Shown here: positions 1 to 14,200 of the stretch, in pieces
How positions within the stretch are numbered: position 1 is the first letter of the stretch
How the letters are laid out: each line of letters starts with the position of its first letter
Assembly (NCBI GenBank): GCA_922989275.2
Contig: OV277857.1
Coordinates: 84,189,321-84,253,320, forward strand
Direction of reading: 5' to 3'
Source of the DNA: Gari tellinella
Taxonomy: Eukaryota > Mollusca > Bivalvia > Cardiida > Psammobiidae
Length of the DNA stretch: 64,000 nucleotides
Translations under genes and position numbers: made by a program
Notes under the pieces: generated by a model
Databases searched by the model: none
The model's input: the letters and a program-made list of their open reading frames with translations, nothing else
What the model was told of the DNA's origin: nothing

Positions 1-51
1 GTTGGGAGGGAGTCATTGTTGGGAGGGCCGATGTAGGGAGGGAACACTGTA
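1..51. mobile_element. Right end of a truncated family H MITE (TA type)
   Basis: The sequence GGGAGGGAACACTGTA, preceded by repeated GTTGGGAGGG, matches the right end of the complete family H copy at 13505-13889. The left part lies off the window. The terminal CAGTG/CACTG and TA flank suggest a Tc1/mariner-pogo type non-autonomous element. Bases 52-307 show nothing recognisable. Confidence 0.6.
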
Positions 52-443
52 CATAGATAAGAAAACAAGTTCATACAACATATAAAAATTGCTAATCATG
101 ACTTGAATGGTGGCATATGTGATCAATTCCGTCACCGTTGAAGGAAACTGAAATGCTCAGGGAAAAGCCATGTGGCCAGATTATACCATCTCGTATACTG
201 CCCCAGCCTAATCACTTCACTATCCAGACGCCGTTACGATGTTTCATCCATCAGTGTTTGCTAAAAGGTGTAGGTTCACAATAGTAACTTTATGCTGTAA
301 TAACTGTTACAGTGAAACCCCTCTGTTATGACCACTAAATTATGTCAGTTATTTTGTGCTTAAGGCAGATCTATGTCTGCTTAAAGCAAGGTGAAAGTAA
401 CTTTCCTTGCTGTAAGCTGTCACCTGTCTTTCATACAATCAAA

Positions 444-2002
444 TACAGTAGAACCTCTCTATTACGACCATTAAATTGTGTCAAATATTAGTCATTTAAG
501 ACAGGTGAGTGTTTAAAGCAATGTGAAAGTGAAACAGAAAGCTCCTACAGGAGCTTTCTGTTTTCACTTTTACATTGCTTTAAGCTGTCACCTGTTTTTA
601 GCTCGCCTGTTCGTAGAACAGCAGAGCTAATGTCATACCCCCGGCGTGGGCGTGGGTGTGAGCGTGAGCGTGAGCGTGGCCAATGTTAAAGTTTTTTGGA
701 CGGGTTGTTTTAAAGCTTAATATTTGTGCTAGGGTGCTGATATTTTGTATGGAGGTTCATTTGGGGTTAAACATTGATGTTATGAAGTTTGAATTTAAAA
801 ATAATTTTAATTTATGTCAATTTTTTACATGTTTTTGGACTTAGGTTTTTCGACTACAAATTACCAGGTTAAAGTTTTTTGGAAGGGTTGTTTAAGAGTT
901 TAATACTTGTGCTAGGGGGCTGACATTTTGTACGTAGGTTCATTTGGGGTTAAACATTGATGTTATGATGTTGGAATTTAAAAATGATTTTAATTTATGT
1001 CAATTTTCGACATGTTTTGGACTTAGGTTTTTCTACTACATTGACCAGGTTAAAGTTTTTTGGACGGGTTGTTTTAAAGTTTAAAACTTGTGCTAAGGAG
1101 CTGAAATTTTTTATGCAGGTTTATTAGGGGTCAAACATTGATGTTATGAAGTTGGAATTTAAAAATGAATTTAATAATTGTCAATTTTTGACATGTTTTG
1201 GACTTAGGTGTTTCAACTACAAATCACCAGGTTAAAGTTTTTTGGACGGGTTGTTTTAAAGCTTAATATTTGTGCTAGGGTGCTGAAATTTTGTATGGAG
1301 GTTCATTAGGGGTCAAACATTGATGTTATGAAGTTGAAATTTAAAAATAATTTTAATATTTGACAATTTTTGACACTTTTTGGACTTAATGTTTTCACTA
1401 CAAATCACTAGGTTAAAGTTTGGACGGGTTGTTTTAAAATTTAATATAATTAGACTAAGACTCACCATTCATTTAATAATCTTTTTAAACTGAAAATTGA
1501 TTTGCTTGCCATACAATATGTTTTTTTAGACTAAACTTTAAACAGGCGAGCATCAGGTGGCTTTGACACCCATTTCTGGTTCGACTTTAAATCATCACGT
1601 TAAAGTTTTTTGGACGGGTTGTTTTAAAGCTTAATATTTGTGCTAGGCTTATGAAATTTTGTATGGAGGTTCATTAGGGGTCAAACATTGATGTTATGAA
1701 GTTGAAATTTAAAAATAATTTTAATATTTGTCAATTTTTGACACGATTTGGACTTAGTTGTTTTGACTACAAATCACCAGGTTAAAGGTTGCACGGGTTG
1801 TTTAAAGTTTAATAAAACTAGACTAAGACTCAACATTAATTTAATAATAGTTCTAAACTGAAAATTGATTTTCTTTTGATACAAGATGTTTTTTAGACTT
1901 AAACTTTAAACAGGCGAGCATCAGGTGGCTTTGACACCCATTTCTGGTTTATAAGACAATTAGCCTTCTTGTTAGTTGTCGTAATAGAGAGGTTCTACTG
2001 TA
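444..2002. mobile_element. Inner family D MITE carrying a satellite insert
   Basis: It starts TACAGTAGAACCTCTCTA and ends GAGAGGTTCTACTGTA, with the hairpin GAAAGCTCCTACAGGAGCTT near 537-556. The TA dinucleotides at both ends are the expected target duplication in the outer D element. Its right arm is interrupted after CACCTGTTTTTA (about 600) by about 1.35 kb of foreign tandem-repeat DNA, and continues at about 1948 (AGACAATTAGCCTTCTT). Confidence 0.8.
600..1948. repeat. Insert with a ~182-bp tandem repeat and GCTCGCCTGTT/AACAGGCGAGC ends
   Basis: A unit beginning TTAAAGTTTTTTGGACGG recurs at about 685, 869, 1050, 1232, 1413, 1600 and 1782, a period near 182 bp. The fifth and last copies run into a different segment (GACTAAGACTCA... 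to AAACAGGCGAGCATCAGG) that occurs twice. GCTCGCCTGTT at 600 is the inverse of AACAGGCGAGC near 1546 and 1911. A hexamer-like GTGAGC/GTGGGC tract sits at 644-682. It has no coding content and is probably a tandem-array transposon of unknown class. Confidence 0.7.
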
Positions 2003-2068
2003 CCCTTCTTAAAGTGGTTGTAATAGAGGGGGTTTACTGTCTAATGGTTAATGTTTTGTCTTCTCTAG

Positions 2069-2216
2069 TACCAGATCAGCACATCGCCGGTGTCTGATAC
2101 AGTACAGAAACTAGTCAGGATTGTGGTGAACACTATAGAGGCCCAACATCACCACTGTAAGACCCTGCCAGATGATGCCATGCCACCGCCCAGTCCAAAC
2201 CTGATTAGAAACAAAG
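2069..2216 (+). CDS. UNC79: UNC79 exon 1 of window
   Basis: The acceptor is TTCTCTAG and the donor AAAG|GTAAAC. It encodes window residues 1-49, starting YQISTSPVSDTVQKLV, with a His-rich patch (QHHHCK) and a proline run. It ends after the first base of a codon. Only the reading frame starting at the first base is open. It abuts the outer D element, which ends 27 bp upstream. Confidence 0.88.
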
Positions 2217-5200
2217 GTAAACATTCACCATGAACCATTAGCTCGATGAATACAGTAAAACCTCTTTATTACAACCACTAAACTGTGTTAACTCCTTCCT
2301 CCCTGAAACTTTAAATGGACAATTCCAGTTTCCATTTAAGTCCAGTCCATTTCTGACTTTTAAGGGTTGTTTTGTCAATGTTTGGTATTATGACAAACAG
2401 TGAAGACCCTGATCAGAGGGCTCCTAGGAGCCCTCTGATCTGGGTCTTCACTGTTTGCATAGGACAAGTGTACTATTCACATGTACACTGTTAGAAAAGG
2501 ACGCCAATGCGGGACTAGGGTTCAAAGGGTTAAGTAATATATGGTTAATGCAGGTGACTGCTTGAAGCAATGTGAAAGAGCTTTCTGTTTAATTTTCACC
2601 TTGCTTTAGGCTGTCACCTGTCTTTCATACAATCAATTAGCCCTCTTTTTAGAGGTTTTACTCATACTGTATTTATAACTCGTGAATAATTATTTGTAGT
2701 CTGGTTGGTTTATACTGACAAGTAAAATAAAATATTCTACTGGCACTCAATGCATTTATTAAGATAATTTATATCAATTATTGATACAGATGGTTGCTTT
2801 ACCCAATGAACCCTAGTGATGAGTATATACATACATTACAAATAGGGTCCATTTGAAGAGTAAATTGTCCTATGTGCAAACAGTATAGACCCTGATCTGA
2901 GAGCAGACTGTGCTCCTGAACCTCTGATCAGGTTCTGCACTGTTTATCATTTTGTAAAACATTGTAAAAAAAAACCTTCCCTAATAGTCAAAAAATGGAC
3001 TTGACTTAATTGGAAACTGGAATTGTTAATTTGAAGTTTTAGGGGTGAATGAGTTAAGGCAGGATAAACTATGCAGAAAGCTCCTATCATTAGCTTCATG
3101 TAAGTGACAAACATAACATAGTATGTCCTTTACCCAATCATGATCACGAGATTCGTGGTATATTATCGTGGCACAAATACAGGGCTGCCATTAGTTGACA
3201 TAAAAAATCCTAAGATTTCCAAATTTGCATTTTTCAAGTGCGATTTTACGAATCGTTTCTTTTCCCCATCGCCTGTTTCTAGTTTTGTTGACACGTGGCT
3301 GCTTAAAGCAGGCTGAAAGTAAAGCAGAATGTGCCTTAAGGCGCATACTGCTTTACTTTCAGCCTGCTTTAAGCTACCATGTACTAGAAAAAAATCTGAA
3401 TATTTAGGAAAAATTTGGAGAAATGGCAGCCCTGCAAATATAATTAAGACAAACATGCATTGGTTCTTACAGACTCTGTCAAGATCAGTATTAGTGACCT
3501 TGAGAATATTCAGGAGACTGCCACGCCCCCGCAGAGTCCTGGTGGAGCTAGTTCTGGAGATGTGATAATTGAGATGGGAAGAGTGTCAGACCATACTACA
3601 GTTAGGTACAAGAAGAAATCTGAGGGTGAGAGACAGAGAACGCCATCCCCAAAGGTCAAACCAGACCATGGTAAGACATTATGCAGTTAACTTGTGTAAA
3701 TATAAGCACTAAAATGGCTCATTGATAGTAGCAGCTTTAAGTGGAATCATTGGAGAGCTTGTTTAACCCTTTCCTCTATTACCTTAAGTGCAAATCACCT
3801 ATATCCAACTATGTTTAACTCTTTCCTCCCTAAAACTTCAAATGGACAATCCCAGTTTCGATTTTAGTCTAGTCCATTTCTGACTTTTAAGGGTTTGTTT
3901 TTGTCATTTTTTGGAATTATGACAAACAGTGAAGACCCTGATCAGAGGGCTCCTTTCAGAGCCTTCTGATCTGGGTCTTCACTGTTTGCATAGGACAAGT
4001 GTTCTATTCACATGTACACTGTTTGAAAAGCACGCCTATATGCGGGACTAGGGTTCAAAGGGTTAAGGCAGAATACTGCTTAATGCATTACTCCCATAAA
4101 TACGCCTTCTTACGCCTTTAATTTATTCATTTACTGAAGAATATAATTTCACTTTATACAGAACTAAATATGAACCGTAAGAAAAAGTTTCTAAATCCTA
4201 ACAGATGATAGCTTAAAGCAGGTTGAAAGTAAAGCAAACTGCGCCTTAAGGCCCATTCTGCTTTACTTTCAAACTGCTTTAAGTCATCACCTTTCTTCAA
4301 AACTAGAAACAGGCTATGGGGTAATGGGTTTAAAGCCCAATGAAAGTAAAGCAGAGCTTATATAGGAGCTTTGTGCTTTACTTTCAAATTGCTTGAAACT
4401 GCCACCTGTATCAACAGAATCAATAGATATTCATTTGTGGTGCTTATGTCGAGGCCAGGGTGAAGTCGTCCTATGGCTAATATGTTGAAGAAATGGTACA
4501 TGTATTGTTGTTTGTTGTCAACAATGTTCTAAACAAGTTTTTTCACACTCAAAGGCTCAAAGGGTTAACTCTTTCAACACCACAGACTTGTTTAAAATAT
4601 ACTCATTACATTCACAAACAGTGTAGACCCAGATCAGAGGGCTCCTATAGGAGCCCTATGATCAGGGTCTACACTGTTTGATAAATTTGATCAGTATTCC
4701 ATTATCTACCCAGAATTCCAAGTAGACTGTTTCATGTTTTGGTAACTAAAAGGATCCACAAGGGAACCTAAATAACTCACAAGAGCTACTTAGTGTTGAA
4801 AGAGTTAAGCATAGTCTCCTTTGAGTAGTCATGGTAGCAGGGTGTCATTGTGTAAGGTCTTGTAGTGTTGTCTTTTTTTCTGTCTTCAGAATTACATAAA
4901 CTGAAATTAGAAAGGACTAAGTTCACTAAGGGGTGAAATTGGCCTAGAAATTCATAAATTATCCAAGTTGTTAATCTTTTTGAATATCCTACTGGAGTTG
5001 GTTGGTAATACATCGAACTTACTGGAAAACATTTAATTTTGTGTTAAAACGCTATATAGCATAGTCCTCTGGTCAACAGAACTATCCCTTCTCACCGTGA
5101 TTTTCGTCAATTTCACCCAGAAAATTACGTTGATACTGAATTTAAAATATGAGCACAGTCGTCGACAGTCAAGAAATTTCAGCAGTACAATTCTTATGTA

Positions 5201-8200
5201 ATAAGGATTAAATGGCTTGAAAATCAAGATTGTCGACAACTGTGCTCATATTTAAAACAAGAAAAAAACGTAAATCTGGTGGGGGAATTTGAACCCAAAG
5301 CTCGATTTGGCTATAATGCTATCTCATATTTTTGCATTTCAAAGTTATCAAAATACATATTTGCATGATGATGTGTAGTGCGCAATAATTGATAAAAATG
5401 TGATAGTAGAAGAGTACATGTATATTAAACTTGTTGCTATGGCAACATGATCTTTATTTTCAAGAATATATTTAATATTTGCTTTCATAAACATTTATCC
5501 ACCACTAGCATCCAATTGTGATAGGTTGGTGAAATCTAAAATTGAACCGATTTCACCCCTTAGTGAACCTATATTCAGTAAGAAGGCGTTGTATTGGTTA
5601 CCATAGCAACACGTTACTCTTAATATGATAATCTGTCATGGATGTGTCATGTTTCGTACATATCATGTTGTATTGGTGTCACTAAAATTAAATTACAACA
5701 CATGTTTAAAAAAATATATAGAGTCAGGGTTTTTTAGAGAAAATTTTGCTGGTTGCTATGGCAACAGTATCTTTATTTTTTGAGATTTTCAACTGGGCTA
5801 ATGCTACCGGTATATCATATTGTTGTGTTTTAAAGTTCTCAAAATACAAGTTCCAATAACGATATGCTCAATAATTGATCATAGACGTGACTTTAGATGA
5901 GTATAATAAAATGGTTGCTATGGCAACATAATCTGTATTATTGAGCCAAAAGAGTTATTTTCTTTCATTATCCATCACTAGCATCCAACTGTGATATTTT
6001 TGGCAACATCTGAAACCGGACCAGTTTCACCCCTTAGTGAACTTAAATTTGAAATTGAGCCAATTGTACCCGTTTGTGAACCTATATTCAGTTGGAAGCC
6101 GTTGTATTGGTTACCATAGTAACAACTGTAACACCTTTTAGAGTAATGTGTCATGGATTTGTCATGTTTCATACAGTTTCTGTCACTGTAAAATCAAATT
6201 ACAACAAGACATATTGAAGGAATTATATAGAGAGACATGTTTTTCTAGACTAAATTTTGCTGGTTGCTATGGTAACAGTATTTTTATTTTTCCGTTAATG
6301 TTGAGGTTTTCAACTTGGCTATTACTATATCATAAATTTGTATTTTAAAGTTGATAAAATAATGTTCCAGTGATAATATGCTCAATAATTGATGAAAAAC
6401 GTAATTTAGGATGAGCAAATGAAAATTGTTGCTATGGCAACATGATCTTAATTATCGAGCAAAAAAAGTTGTTTTCTTTCATTATCCACCACCAGCATCA
6501 AACTGTGGTATTTTGGGTTTAATCTGAAATGGGGCCAATTTCACCCCTTAGTGAACTTAGGAAAGAACTAATTTCAGTTTAACTTCTTTTAGTTAGTAAG
6601 TTGGCAGGGGCGTGTCTGGATCAATTTTGAGGTTACGCACTATGGCTAGGAGGGTCTGGGGGCATGTTCCCCTGGGAAAAAAATTTCCATTGGAAAGCCG
6701 TACGTGCATTTTGAGGGGTATTTAGAATATAAAAAAGCTTTCTAAATTGATAGTTAAACTGTCGTTTTAGAAAGTTTTTTTTATATTCTAACTACCCCTC
6801 ACAATGCATATACGGCTGTTTGATGTAATACAATACATAAATCATTTTTAGATACATATCAAAACACAAAATATGAGAGCTATAAGAATATTCTTTGCTT
6901 GAATTAAACTGTTAGACTATTTAATTAACAGGGTGTCCACAATTTAAGTGAAGCCAAATTCCTTGACATAACCCTGACTTTTCCCTGACTAAAATCAAAT
7001 TTCCCTGACTATAACCACCTATGTTCGTACGGTACTGACATGTGTTAGCCTCCTCCTCCCCTCCACCAGGAACGTATATATACCTTTTATATTACCAACT
7101 GCAATTGAATTACCCTCTATTAGTCTGTTTACTTTCCCTTGACTTTACCTTCTATTGTACTTGTTTTACATACATGCACATGCATTTTCAAAACTTATTT
7201 ACACTTTTGAATAAGTGCTTGAAATGCATATCAAAATACAGAGAAAGATGTTTGCCGCTCTCCTGACCTCCCCTTTTGTATGAAGGAAAATACGATTGGG
7301 GCACACGTCAGGGCGTAGCTAAACAAATGTAGTGTATGCAACTTTTATTAGCTTACCAATGGGAAAACTTTACTCCTATATGGTCTCTGGTGCATTTTTA
7401 CATCCAAACCAGGTAAATTACTACCATAAATTTATGTAAAAATTCGACTCCTAAATAACATGAACCGAATAAACTTTTATATTTTTGATAGATTATCTTC
7501 TGGCCATTTTTCTCTAACCCCATACCCTCACCAATAAATGTACACACTCTTTCTAGGGGGGTAGTGCTCGCTTGGGACAATTTTGATTTCTAGATGGTCT
7601 CTGGTGCGTTCTTGGGGCGTTTCGCACATTCAAAACAGGTACAATACTAACATAAATCTATGTCAAAGTTCTGCCACTAATAGTTAAAATTGTAAGAAAC
7701 ACCTTATATTGTTATGGGCAAATTTACGAGGTAAAATCCACATTCTCGTAAACTGAGTAGTGGTGACAATCTGAAACCTTATCAGAGGGTGAATTATGTG
7801 CGTTGTGTAGAATTTGAAGTACACTAAATATAAGAAAAATAACAACACCAATACGAATTAAATTATCTTCCAACTTTTCGCCGTTAGGCTTTTTCAAGGA
7901 ATTAATATTTACACTAAAGACACTTTTTATGCCCCCAGAATCTACGATTCTGGGGCATATAGTTTTTGTCATGTCTGTTGGTTTGTCGGTACGTCTGTCC
8001 GTCCGAGCGCACGAAAGGTCCTTTGTTGGGTAGGGAGAACAATAGATTCCATTCATTCCGTGATTGCCCTATTGTTATTGTTGGGTATTTTAGTGTACTG
8101 TTGGGTATTTTTAAACAAAAAAAATACCCAACAAATGTCCAACTGTGAGAACGTCCGTCCGTCTGTCCGTCTGTCTGTGCCAAAAACCTTAACCTTGGCT

Positions 8201-11200
8201 ATAACTCTTGCATTTTTGTACCTGGACCTTTTATACTTGGCATGTGTCTTTCCTGTATCAAGACCTTTCCATCCATCCAAACCTTTTTGACCTTGTGACC
8301 TTGACCTTGACATTTGACCTACTTTTGTAAAAATCTTTAAATGGCTATAACATTTGCACCAGTAGGCCCAGGGCTTTCATATTTTGTATGTATATTTCTT
8401 TTGTCAAGACCTTTCCAACCATACCAACATCTTTGACCATGTGACCTTGACCTTTGACCTTTGACCTATTTAATCAAACTTTAACCAAAAACCTTAACCT
8501 TGGCTATAATTTTTGCATTTTTAAACCTGGGCCTTTTATACTTGGCATGTGTATTCCTCATGGCAAGACCTTTCCAACCATATAAAACTTTTTGACCTTG
8601 TGACCTTGACCTTGAAATTTGACCTACTTTTGTAAAAATCTTTAAATGGCTATAACATTTGCACCAGTAGGCCCAGGGCTTTCATATTTTGTATGTATAT
8701 TTCTTGTGTCAAGACCTTTCCAACCATACCAACATCTTTGAACATGCGACCTTGACCTTGACCTTTGACCTATTTAATCAAACTTTAACCAAAAACCTTG
8801 ACCTTGGCTATAACTTTAGCATTTTTAAACCTGGGCATTTTATACTTGGCATGTGTATTCCTCATGGCAAGACCTTTCCAACCATACAAAACTTTTTGAC
8901 CTTGACCTTGACATTTGACCTTCTTTTGTAAAAATCTTTATATTGCTATAACATTTGCACCAGTTGGCCCAGGGCTTTAATATTTTGTATGTATATTTCT
9001 TGTGTCAAGACCTTTCCAACCATACCAACATCTTTGACCATGTGACCTTGACCTCGATCTTTGACCTATTTAATCAAACTTTAACCAAAAACCTTAACCT
9101 TGGATATAACTTTTGCATTTTTGCACCTTGGCCTTTTATACTTGACATGTGTTTTCCCTTTCTAACCATACAAAACATTATGACCTTGTGACCTTGACAT
9201 TTGACCTACTTTTTTTGAAATCTTTAAATGGCTATAACATTTGCACCAGTAGGCCTACGGCTTTCATATTTTGTTTATATATTTCTTGTGTCAAGACCTT
9301 TCCAACCATACCTACGTTTTTGCCCTTGTGAGATTGACCTTTGACCTTTATTTGTATAAATCTTTATACGCCTATAACATTTGAACCAGTAGGCCTAGAG
9401 CTTCCATACTTTATATGTTTCTTGTGTTAAGACTTCTCCAACCATGCCAATGTTTCATTTACCCTACGACCATGACTTTTGACCTACTTTTGCAAATAAG
9501 CATTACATTACAGAACATGATTCTGGCTGGGGGCATTTGTGTTTCACAAACACATTGCTTTACATCTGATCATCACCAAACTTTCTGAAAATGTTTGTTG
9601 ACATAAAATGGAGACCAATTTGGATAACCAGCGGCACCAATTTATGCTAGGCCCTTTGGAGTAATGGCCCTTGAAGTCCTCAAAATGGCGCTCCACTACA
9701 GTTTCAGCTCTCTAACTTTTACGTTTGATAGTCTGGAATCCCCTCCCTGTATCATCGGGGGCATTCGTGTAACTGGGACACGCTCTTGTAATAAAATTAT
9801 GTATGTCTCACCCGGGTAAGGTGGTGCTTTTTATTGCATTTTTAGCGTTTTTAAATTTTCGACTTTGTCAATTAATTTTACGCACGTGCGTGAGTGCGTA
9901 AGCCCAGACACGCCCCTGGTTGGTATTACACTGCTATGAGTCAATTTTGTCTACCCAGACAGTTTTCCAAACTTGACTGTTCGCCTGATCACTGGCAACT
10001 GATCACCAGGAACTGGGAATTACTAGCCATTGTTGCACCAGTGGACGTGGCAACGCGCTCGACTACGATACCAGTGGTCATGAGTTCAATCTCCGCCAGA
10101 CCAAATCCTTCAGATGAGACTTTATAAACCGAGATCCATTGTATCAATGCTTTACACTTGGGATTTGAAAGAACCAGAGATCTCTGTGGATAATAAGAGT
10201 AGGGCATCACACCCAGGTTTTCTGTATCTGTTCCCCTCTCTCTGGGGTGTCCAATTAGCCCATAGATGACAGAAACAGACATTAGCAAACTAATGAAGCC
10301 AGCGATTGTTGCTTCTGTTAGAATGTTGTAAAAGTTTCCATTATGACTCTTGTTCAGGACAGTGTAGAAGCAATTATTGTGACCTCAACCCTTTACCACA
10401 TAGCCTGTTTCTAGTTTTGAAGACATGTGACCACTTAAAGCTGGATGGAAGTAAAGCAGAATGCGACCTAACATGTTTTAAGCTACCATCTTCAAGAATA
10501 GAGAAATGTTTCTAATGATACATGTTCATGACTGTATAAATTGGAACTATTTTCTGCTGTGGAGAAATAAATGCATAAAAATGAGTATTTATGGTAAGTA
10601 TAGATTGCAAAATGATATTTTATTAAGATGAAATCTGGAAAGTCTGTTTTGAAGGAAAGTGTATTGATTTCACATGTACATTACACAGATCCTTCGCCTA
10701 GACGATACAAGCAGAAGAAACAGCCGAGAAAGTTGGTTCATTACCTAGACAATGAGACTGAGGATTCTTCTGACCAGCAGAGTGAGAAACAGGTAAACAT
10801 TTACTACCAATGGAAAGCTGGTTCGAACTCCTTAATATACCAGTACATACAAGTGCTTTTTTGTACGCCTCAAATTTATTCCTTCCCTGAAGAAAGTATT
10901 TCCACTTTGTACAGTCATGAATATGTTTGTGTTTCAGACTGAGAGCTCTAGTGGAGCAGAGAAGAAGGAGCGGCCTGTCAGTGTGGAGATGAAGATGGAG
11001 GAGCAGCTACAGGAGTTTGAGCAACACTTGGAGGGCAAGCAGGCAGCCGGTGCCACAGAGAAAACATCGGGTAACGGCATCAGGTCAGCACACACTCTCA
11101 TATCGATAGCGCTGATAGTTTCACATATGGCAAGATATTGTGATGTTGACCACTCCAAAGTCTTAGTGTTCAGAGTTAGGTGGTACCTTAAACTAAGTTA

Positions 11201-14200
11201 AAGCAATATGAAAGTCAGCAGCACATCAACGCTGTGAGCAGGTCTAGCTATGCACATTGTGGCTAATAGGTCATATCATACAGTATCTCTTCCCCGAGCC
11301 TACAAGACCTTTGTCAATTATTTGGCCTTAAGGCGCATTCTGCTTTACTTTCAGCCTACTTTAAGCCACCATCTGCTAAGATATAGAAAACATTTCTTGT
11401 CTTGAACATTCATGACTCTATAAAATGTAACTATTTCCTTCAGTGGAAGAATATTTTAGAGGCGTAAAAAGGTGTATGTATGGGGTAATGAGTTAAGCGA
11501 GTTTAACCCTTAGCCCGCCAAATAAATTGTCGTCTGCTATATTTCTCGTCTGCTTCAAGTTTCAAAGTGCTTCAAAGTTGCTCAAAATTGCTGAAAATGC
11601 TGTCCGAGTGTCAAACAGCTTGGATCCGGATGAGACGCCGAGTTACTCGGCGTCTCATCCGGATCCAAGCTGTTTGCATATGGAGCTATAGTCGTGAGTG
11701 GCAGGCTAAGGGTTAAGTTACAGTGGTTTGACTGTATGTGATATTTCTGTGTAGACGTATGAGCAGTAACCAGACTGATGCATCCAGCAGCAAGGATGGC
11801 ACAGGGACCACTATATCAGAGACCAGTAAGGAAGGGGGCCTCTCGGAGGACATAGAGAGTGCCGAGGACAGTGAGAAAACTCAGACCACATCAGACGCAG
11901 AGTCTGGGGCGGAACACAAGAAAGATTTGCATAAAGGTACACAGTTTAACCTGCTAGTTTGATTGCTCAAAGTAATGGCATTGTTTTCAACTTTTAAAGC
12001 AGGTGGGTGCTGAAAGTCAGATAAAAGTAAAGGAGGTTTTCTGCTTTACTGTCATTCTGCTTTAATCCTTTGAACCTTAGTCACGCATATACACATGATG
12101 TCATCCTTCACAAACAGTTTGTCTATGAAGAGTACACTTGTCTCATGCAAACAGTGAATACCCAGATCAGAGGGCACCTAGGAGCCCTCTGATCAGGGTC
12201 TACACTGTTTGTCAACAGATCAGAGGGCTTGGCTCCTAACGGAGCCCTCTGATCAGGGTCTACACTGTCAAATATTAACACATTGACCCGAAATCAGTAA
12301 ATTGTCAAGAATGGGCTTGACTATATTGGAACATGGAATTGTCCATTTGAAACTTCAGGGAGGAAAGGGTTAAGCTGCTTTCCCTCTTTGACATCATCAT
12401 TTAAACTTGTTGTGTGATCATAACAAATTAAGTTTTATTGTTTTGAGGTGTATATGAAGCCCATCTACACTTGGATAGTGTAATGAATTCTATTACTGCG
12501 TCAGAAAGACTCCCTGTCAATTAGTGGAGTGATGAAAAGGGAAAACTTAAATTTACGTTTATCATAGCAAACACTGCAGACCCTTATGAGATACTGTATT
12601 TTGTGACATCTCACCTTGGTGAGTTTACTTTAATTTTGTGGTTAAGAAATAAATTATATCATTTCTATCTATCTATGTATTCTGTCACACACCCTCACAG
12701 GTAATTTCGGGCAAATATAGAGGAAAGGCAGTCAATTACGGGATTTCAAGGGATGATATTTGAAAACGATATTCAACTTTAAATTGGTTCAATAACTTAT
12801 ATAATTTTTAAGAGTAAAACATTTTTGCAAAAATATGTCTTGATTTGAGACTTTGTTCCAGAAGAAAGGAGCTCACGAAGTAAGGCTGGTATTAAGCCTA
12901 ACTTTAGACAGCGGAAGTCAAGGAAGACCGGTCTGTCCACTATAGAGCTACAGAAGAGGTTCCCAGAGCTGGTCACAGATACTGCAGACAGTGACAAGGG
13001 AGCCAGTAGAACAAGGTATGGTGAATGAAATGTACGGGCTTACGTAGGGAGATACCATACTTTTTAACCCATTACCCCATGAATACGTCTTTTGACACCT
13101 CTAATTTGTTCCTCCACTGAAGAAAATAGTTCAAATTTATATAGTCATTAACTTGTATCATAAAAAATATTTTCTTTTTTCTAGTAGATGTTAGCTTAAA
13201 GCAGGCTGAAAGTAAAGCAGAATGCGCCTTAAGGCGCATTCTGCTTTACTTTCAACCTGCTTTAAGTTGTCTCTTGTTTTCAAAACTAGAAACAGGTTAT
13301 AGGGTAATGGGTTAATGTCCCAGATACTGCTTTACCCCTGTCTGTTGGTCAGTCAGTCCATTCGCCGACATATACTTTGTTTGTCTAAGTCCTCCTGCAG
13401 TTTACAAGCTACAATATTATAATTTAATAGGATGTTTCCAAATAAACCAAAAATATGCATGTCGTCAGGTTTTTGATTTTTGTAAATTTTTCACTTAATT
13501 ACAGGTACAGTGCTCCCTCTCTACAACAACACCATATGGGAGACAAGGATTGTGTGCGTTGTTCGGAGGGAATTGTTATAGGGAGGGAAATTGGCTTACA
13601 TGTGCAAACAGCTTGAATCCAGATCAGACGCCGCATGACGCGGCGTCTGATCTGGATTCAAGCTGTTTGTCACTTATCATTATGTGTTTGTCACTCATCA
13701 TTATGGGTTTTTTTCTGTCAAAATGTCCAATATGTAAATTTGGGAAAAACTGCAGACGACAATTTTAAGCAGACGATATTGCAGGCGTGAAAAGTTTGGA
13801 CATAATTGTCTTGTTTGGAGAACATCGACAAGCGTTGTTGTAAGGAAGGAATCATTGTTTAGAGGGCGGTTGTGGGGAGGGAACACTGTATTTGAACAGA
13901 GTCATTTTTCGCTCTAATCTTTGTTTGTTGAATGATAATATACAGCCTTATGATTTATAACTGTATGTTTTATTTCAGTCGGAGAATGAGGAAGAGTGAT
14001 CTCCTCACCAAACCAATACCAAAGAAAACTTCCCAACAGAGTCGGCACAGTGAGAACACCATGGTAGAGCGGTGTCCTGAATGTAACGCTACCATGGAGC
14101 AGTATGATGATGAGACTATAGGCCTGTGTATAGTTGTCTTGGCTACATACATACATAGAGAGCCTTCCCTAGCAACCCCTCTATTACTGGAGAGCCTCAT

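Larger units (their letters stand above)
308..2041. mobile_element. Outer family D MITE, split by a second D element
   Basis: The left end reads TACAGTGAAACCCCTCTG and the right end is the GAGGGGGTTTACTGT sequence near 2025-2040. The left arm, with a short hairpin-1 variant, runs to about 443. It is then interrupted at a TA by a second D element (444-2002), after which the original right arm (CCCTTCTTAAAGTGG) resumes. Removing the insert gives an ordinary D element of about 175 bp. Confidence 0.8.

Noticed and set aside
4616..4682. GC-rich stem-loops resembling bacterial terminators or attenuators
   Set aside because: They are hairpin 2 of MITEs, repeated many times with MITE flanks; the DNA is eukaryotic.
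8053..9331. Several 60-90 codon frames in the GACCTTGACC array
   Set aside because: They are periodic translations of the tandem unit, with no start context or conserved protein.
11041..11072. Alternative donor TCGG|GTAACG for UNC79 exon 4
   Set aside because: It would leave the wrong phase for exon 5; ATCAG|GTCAGC keeps the frame.
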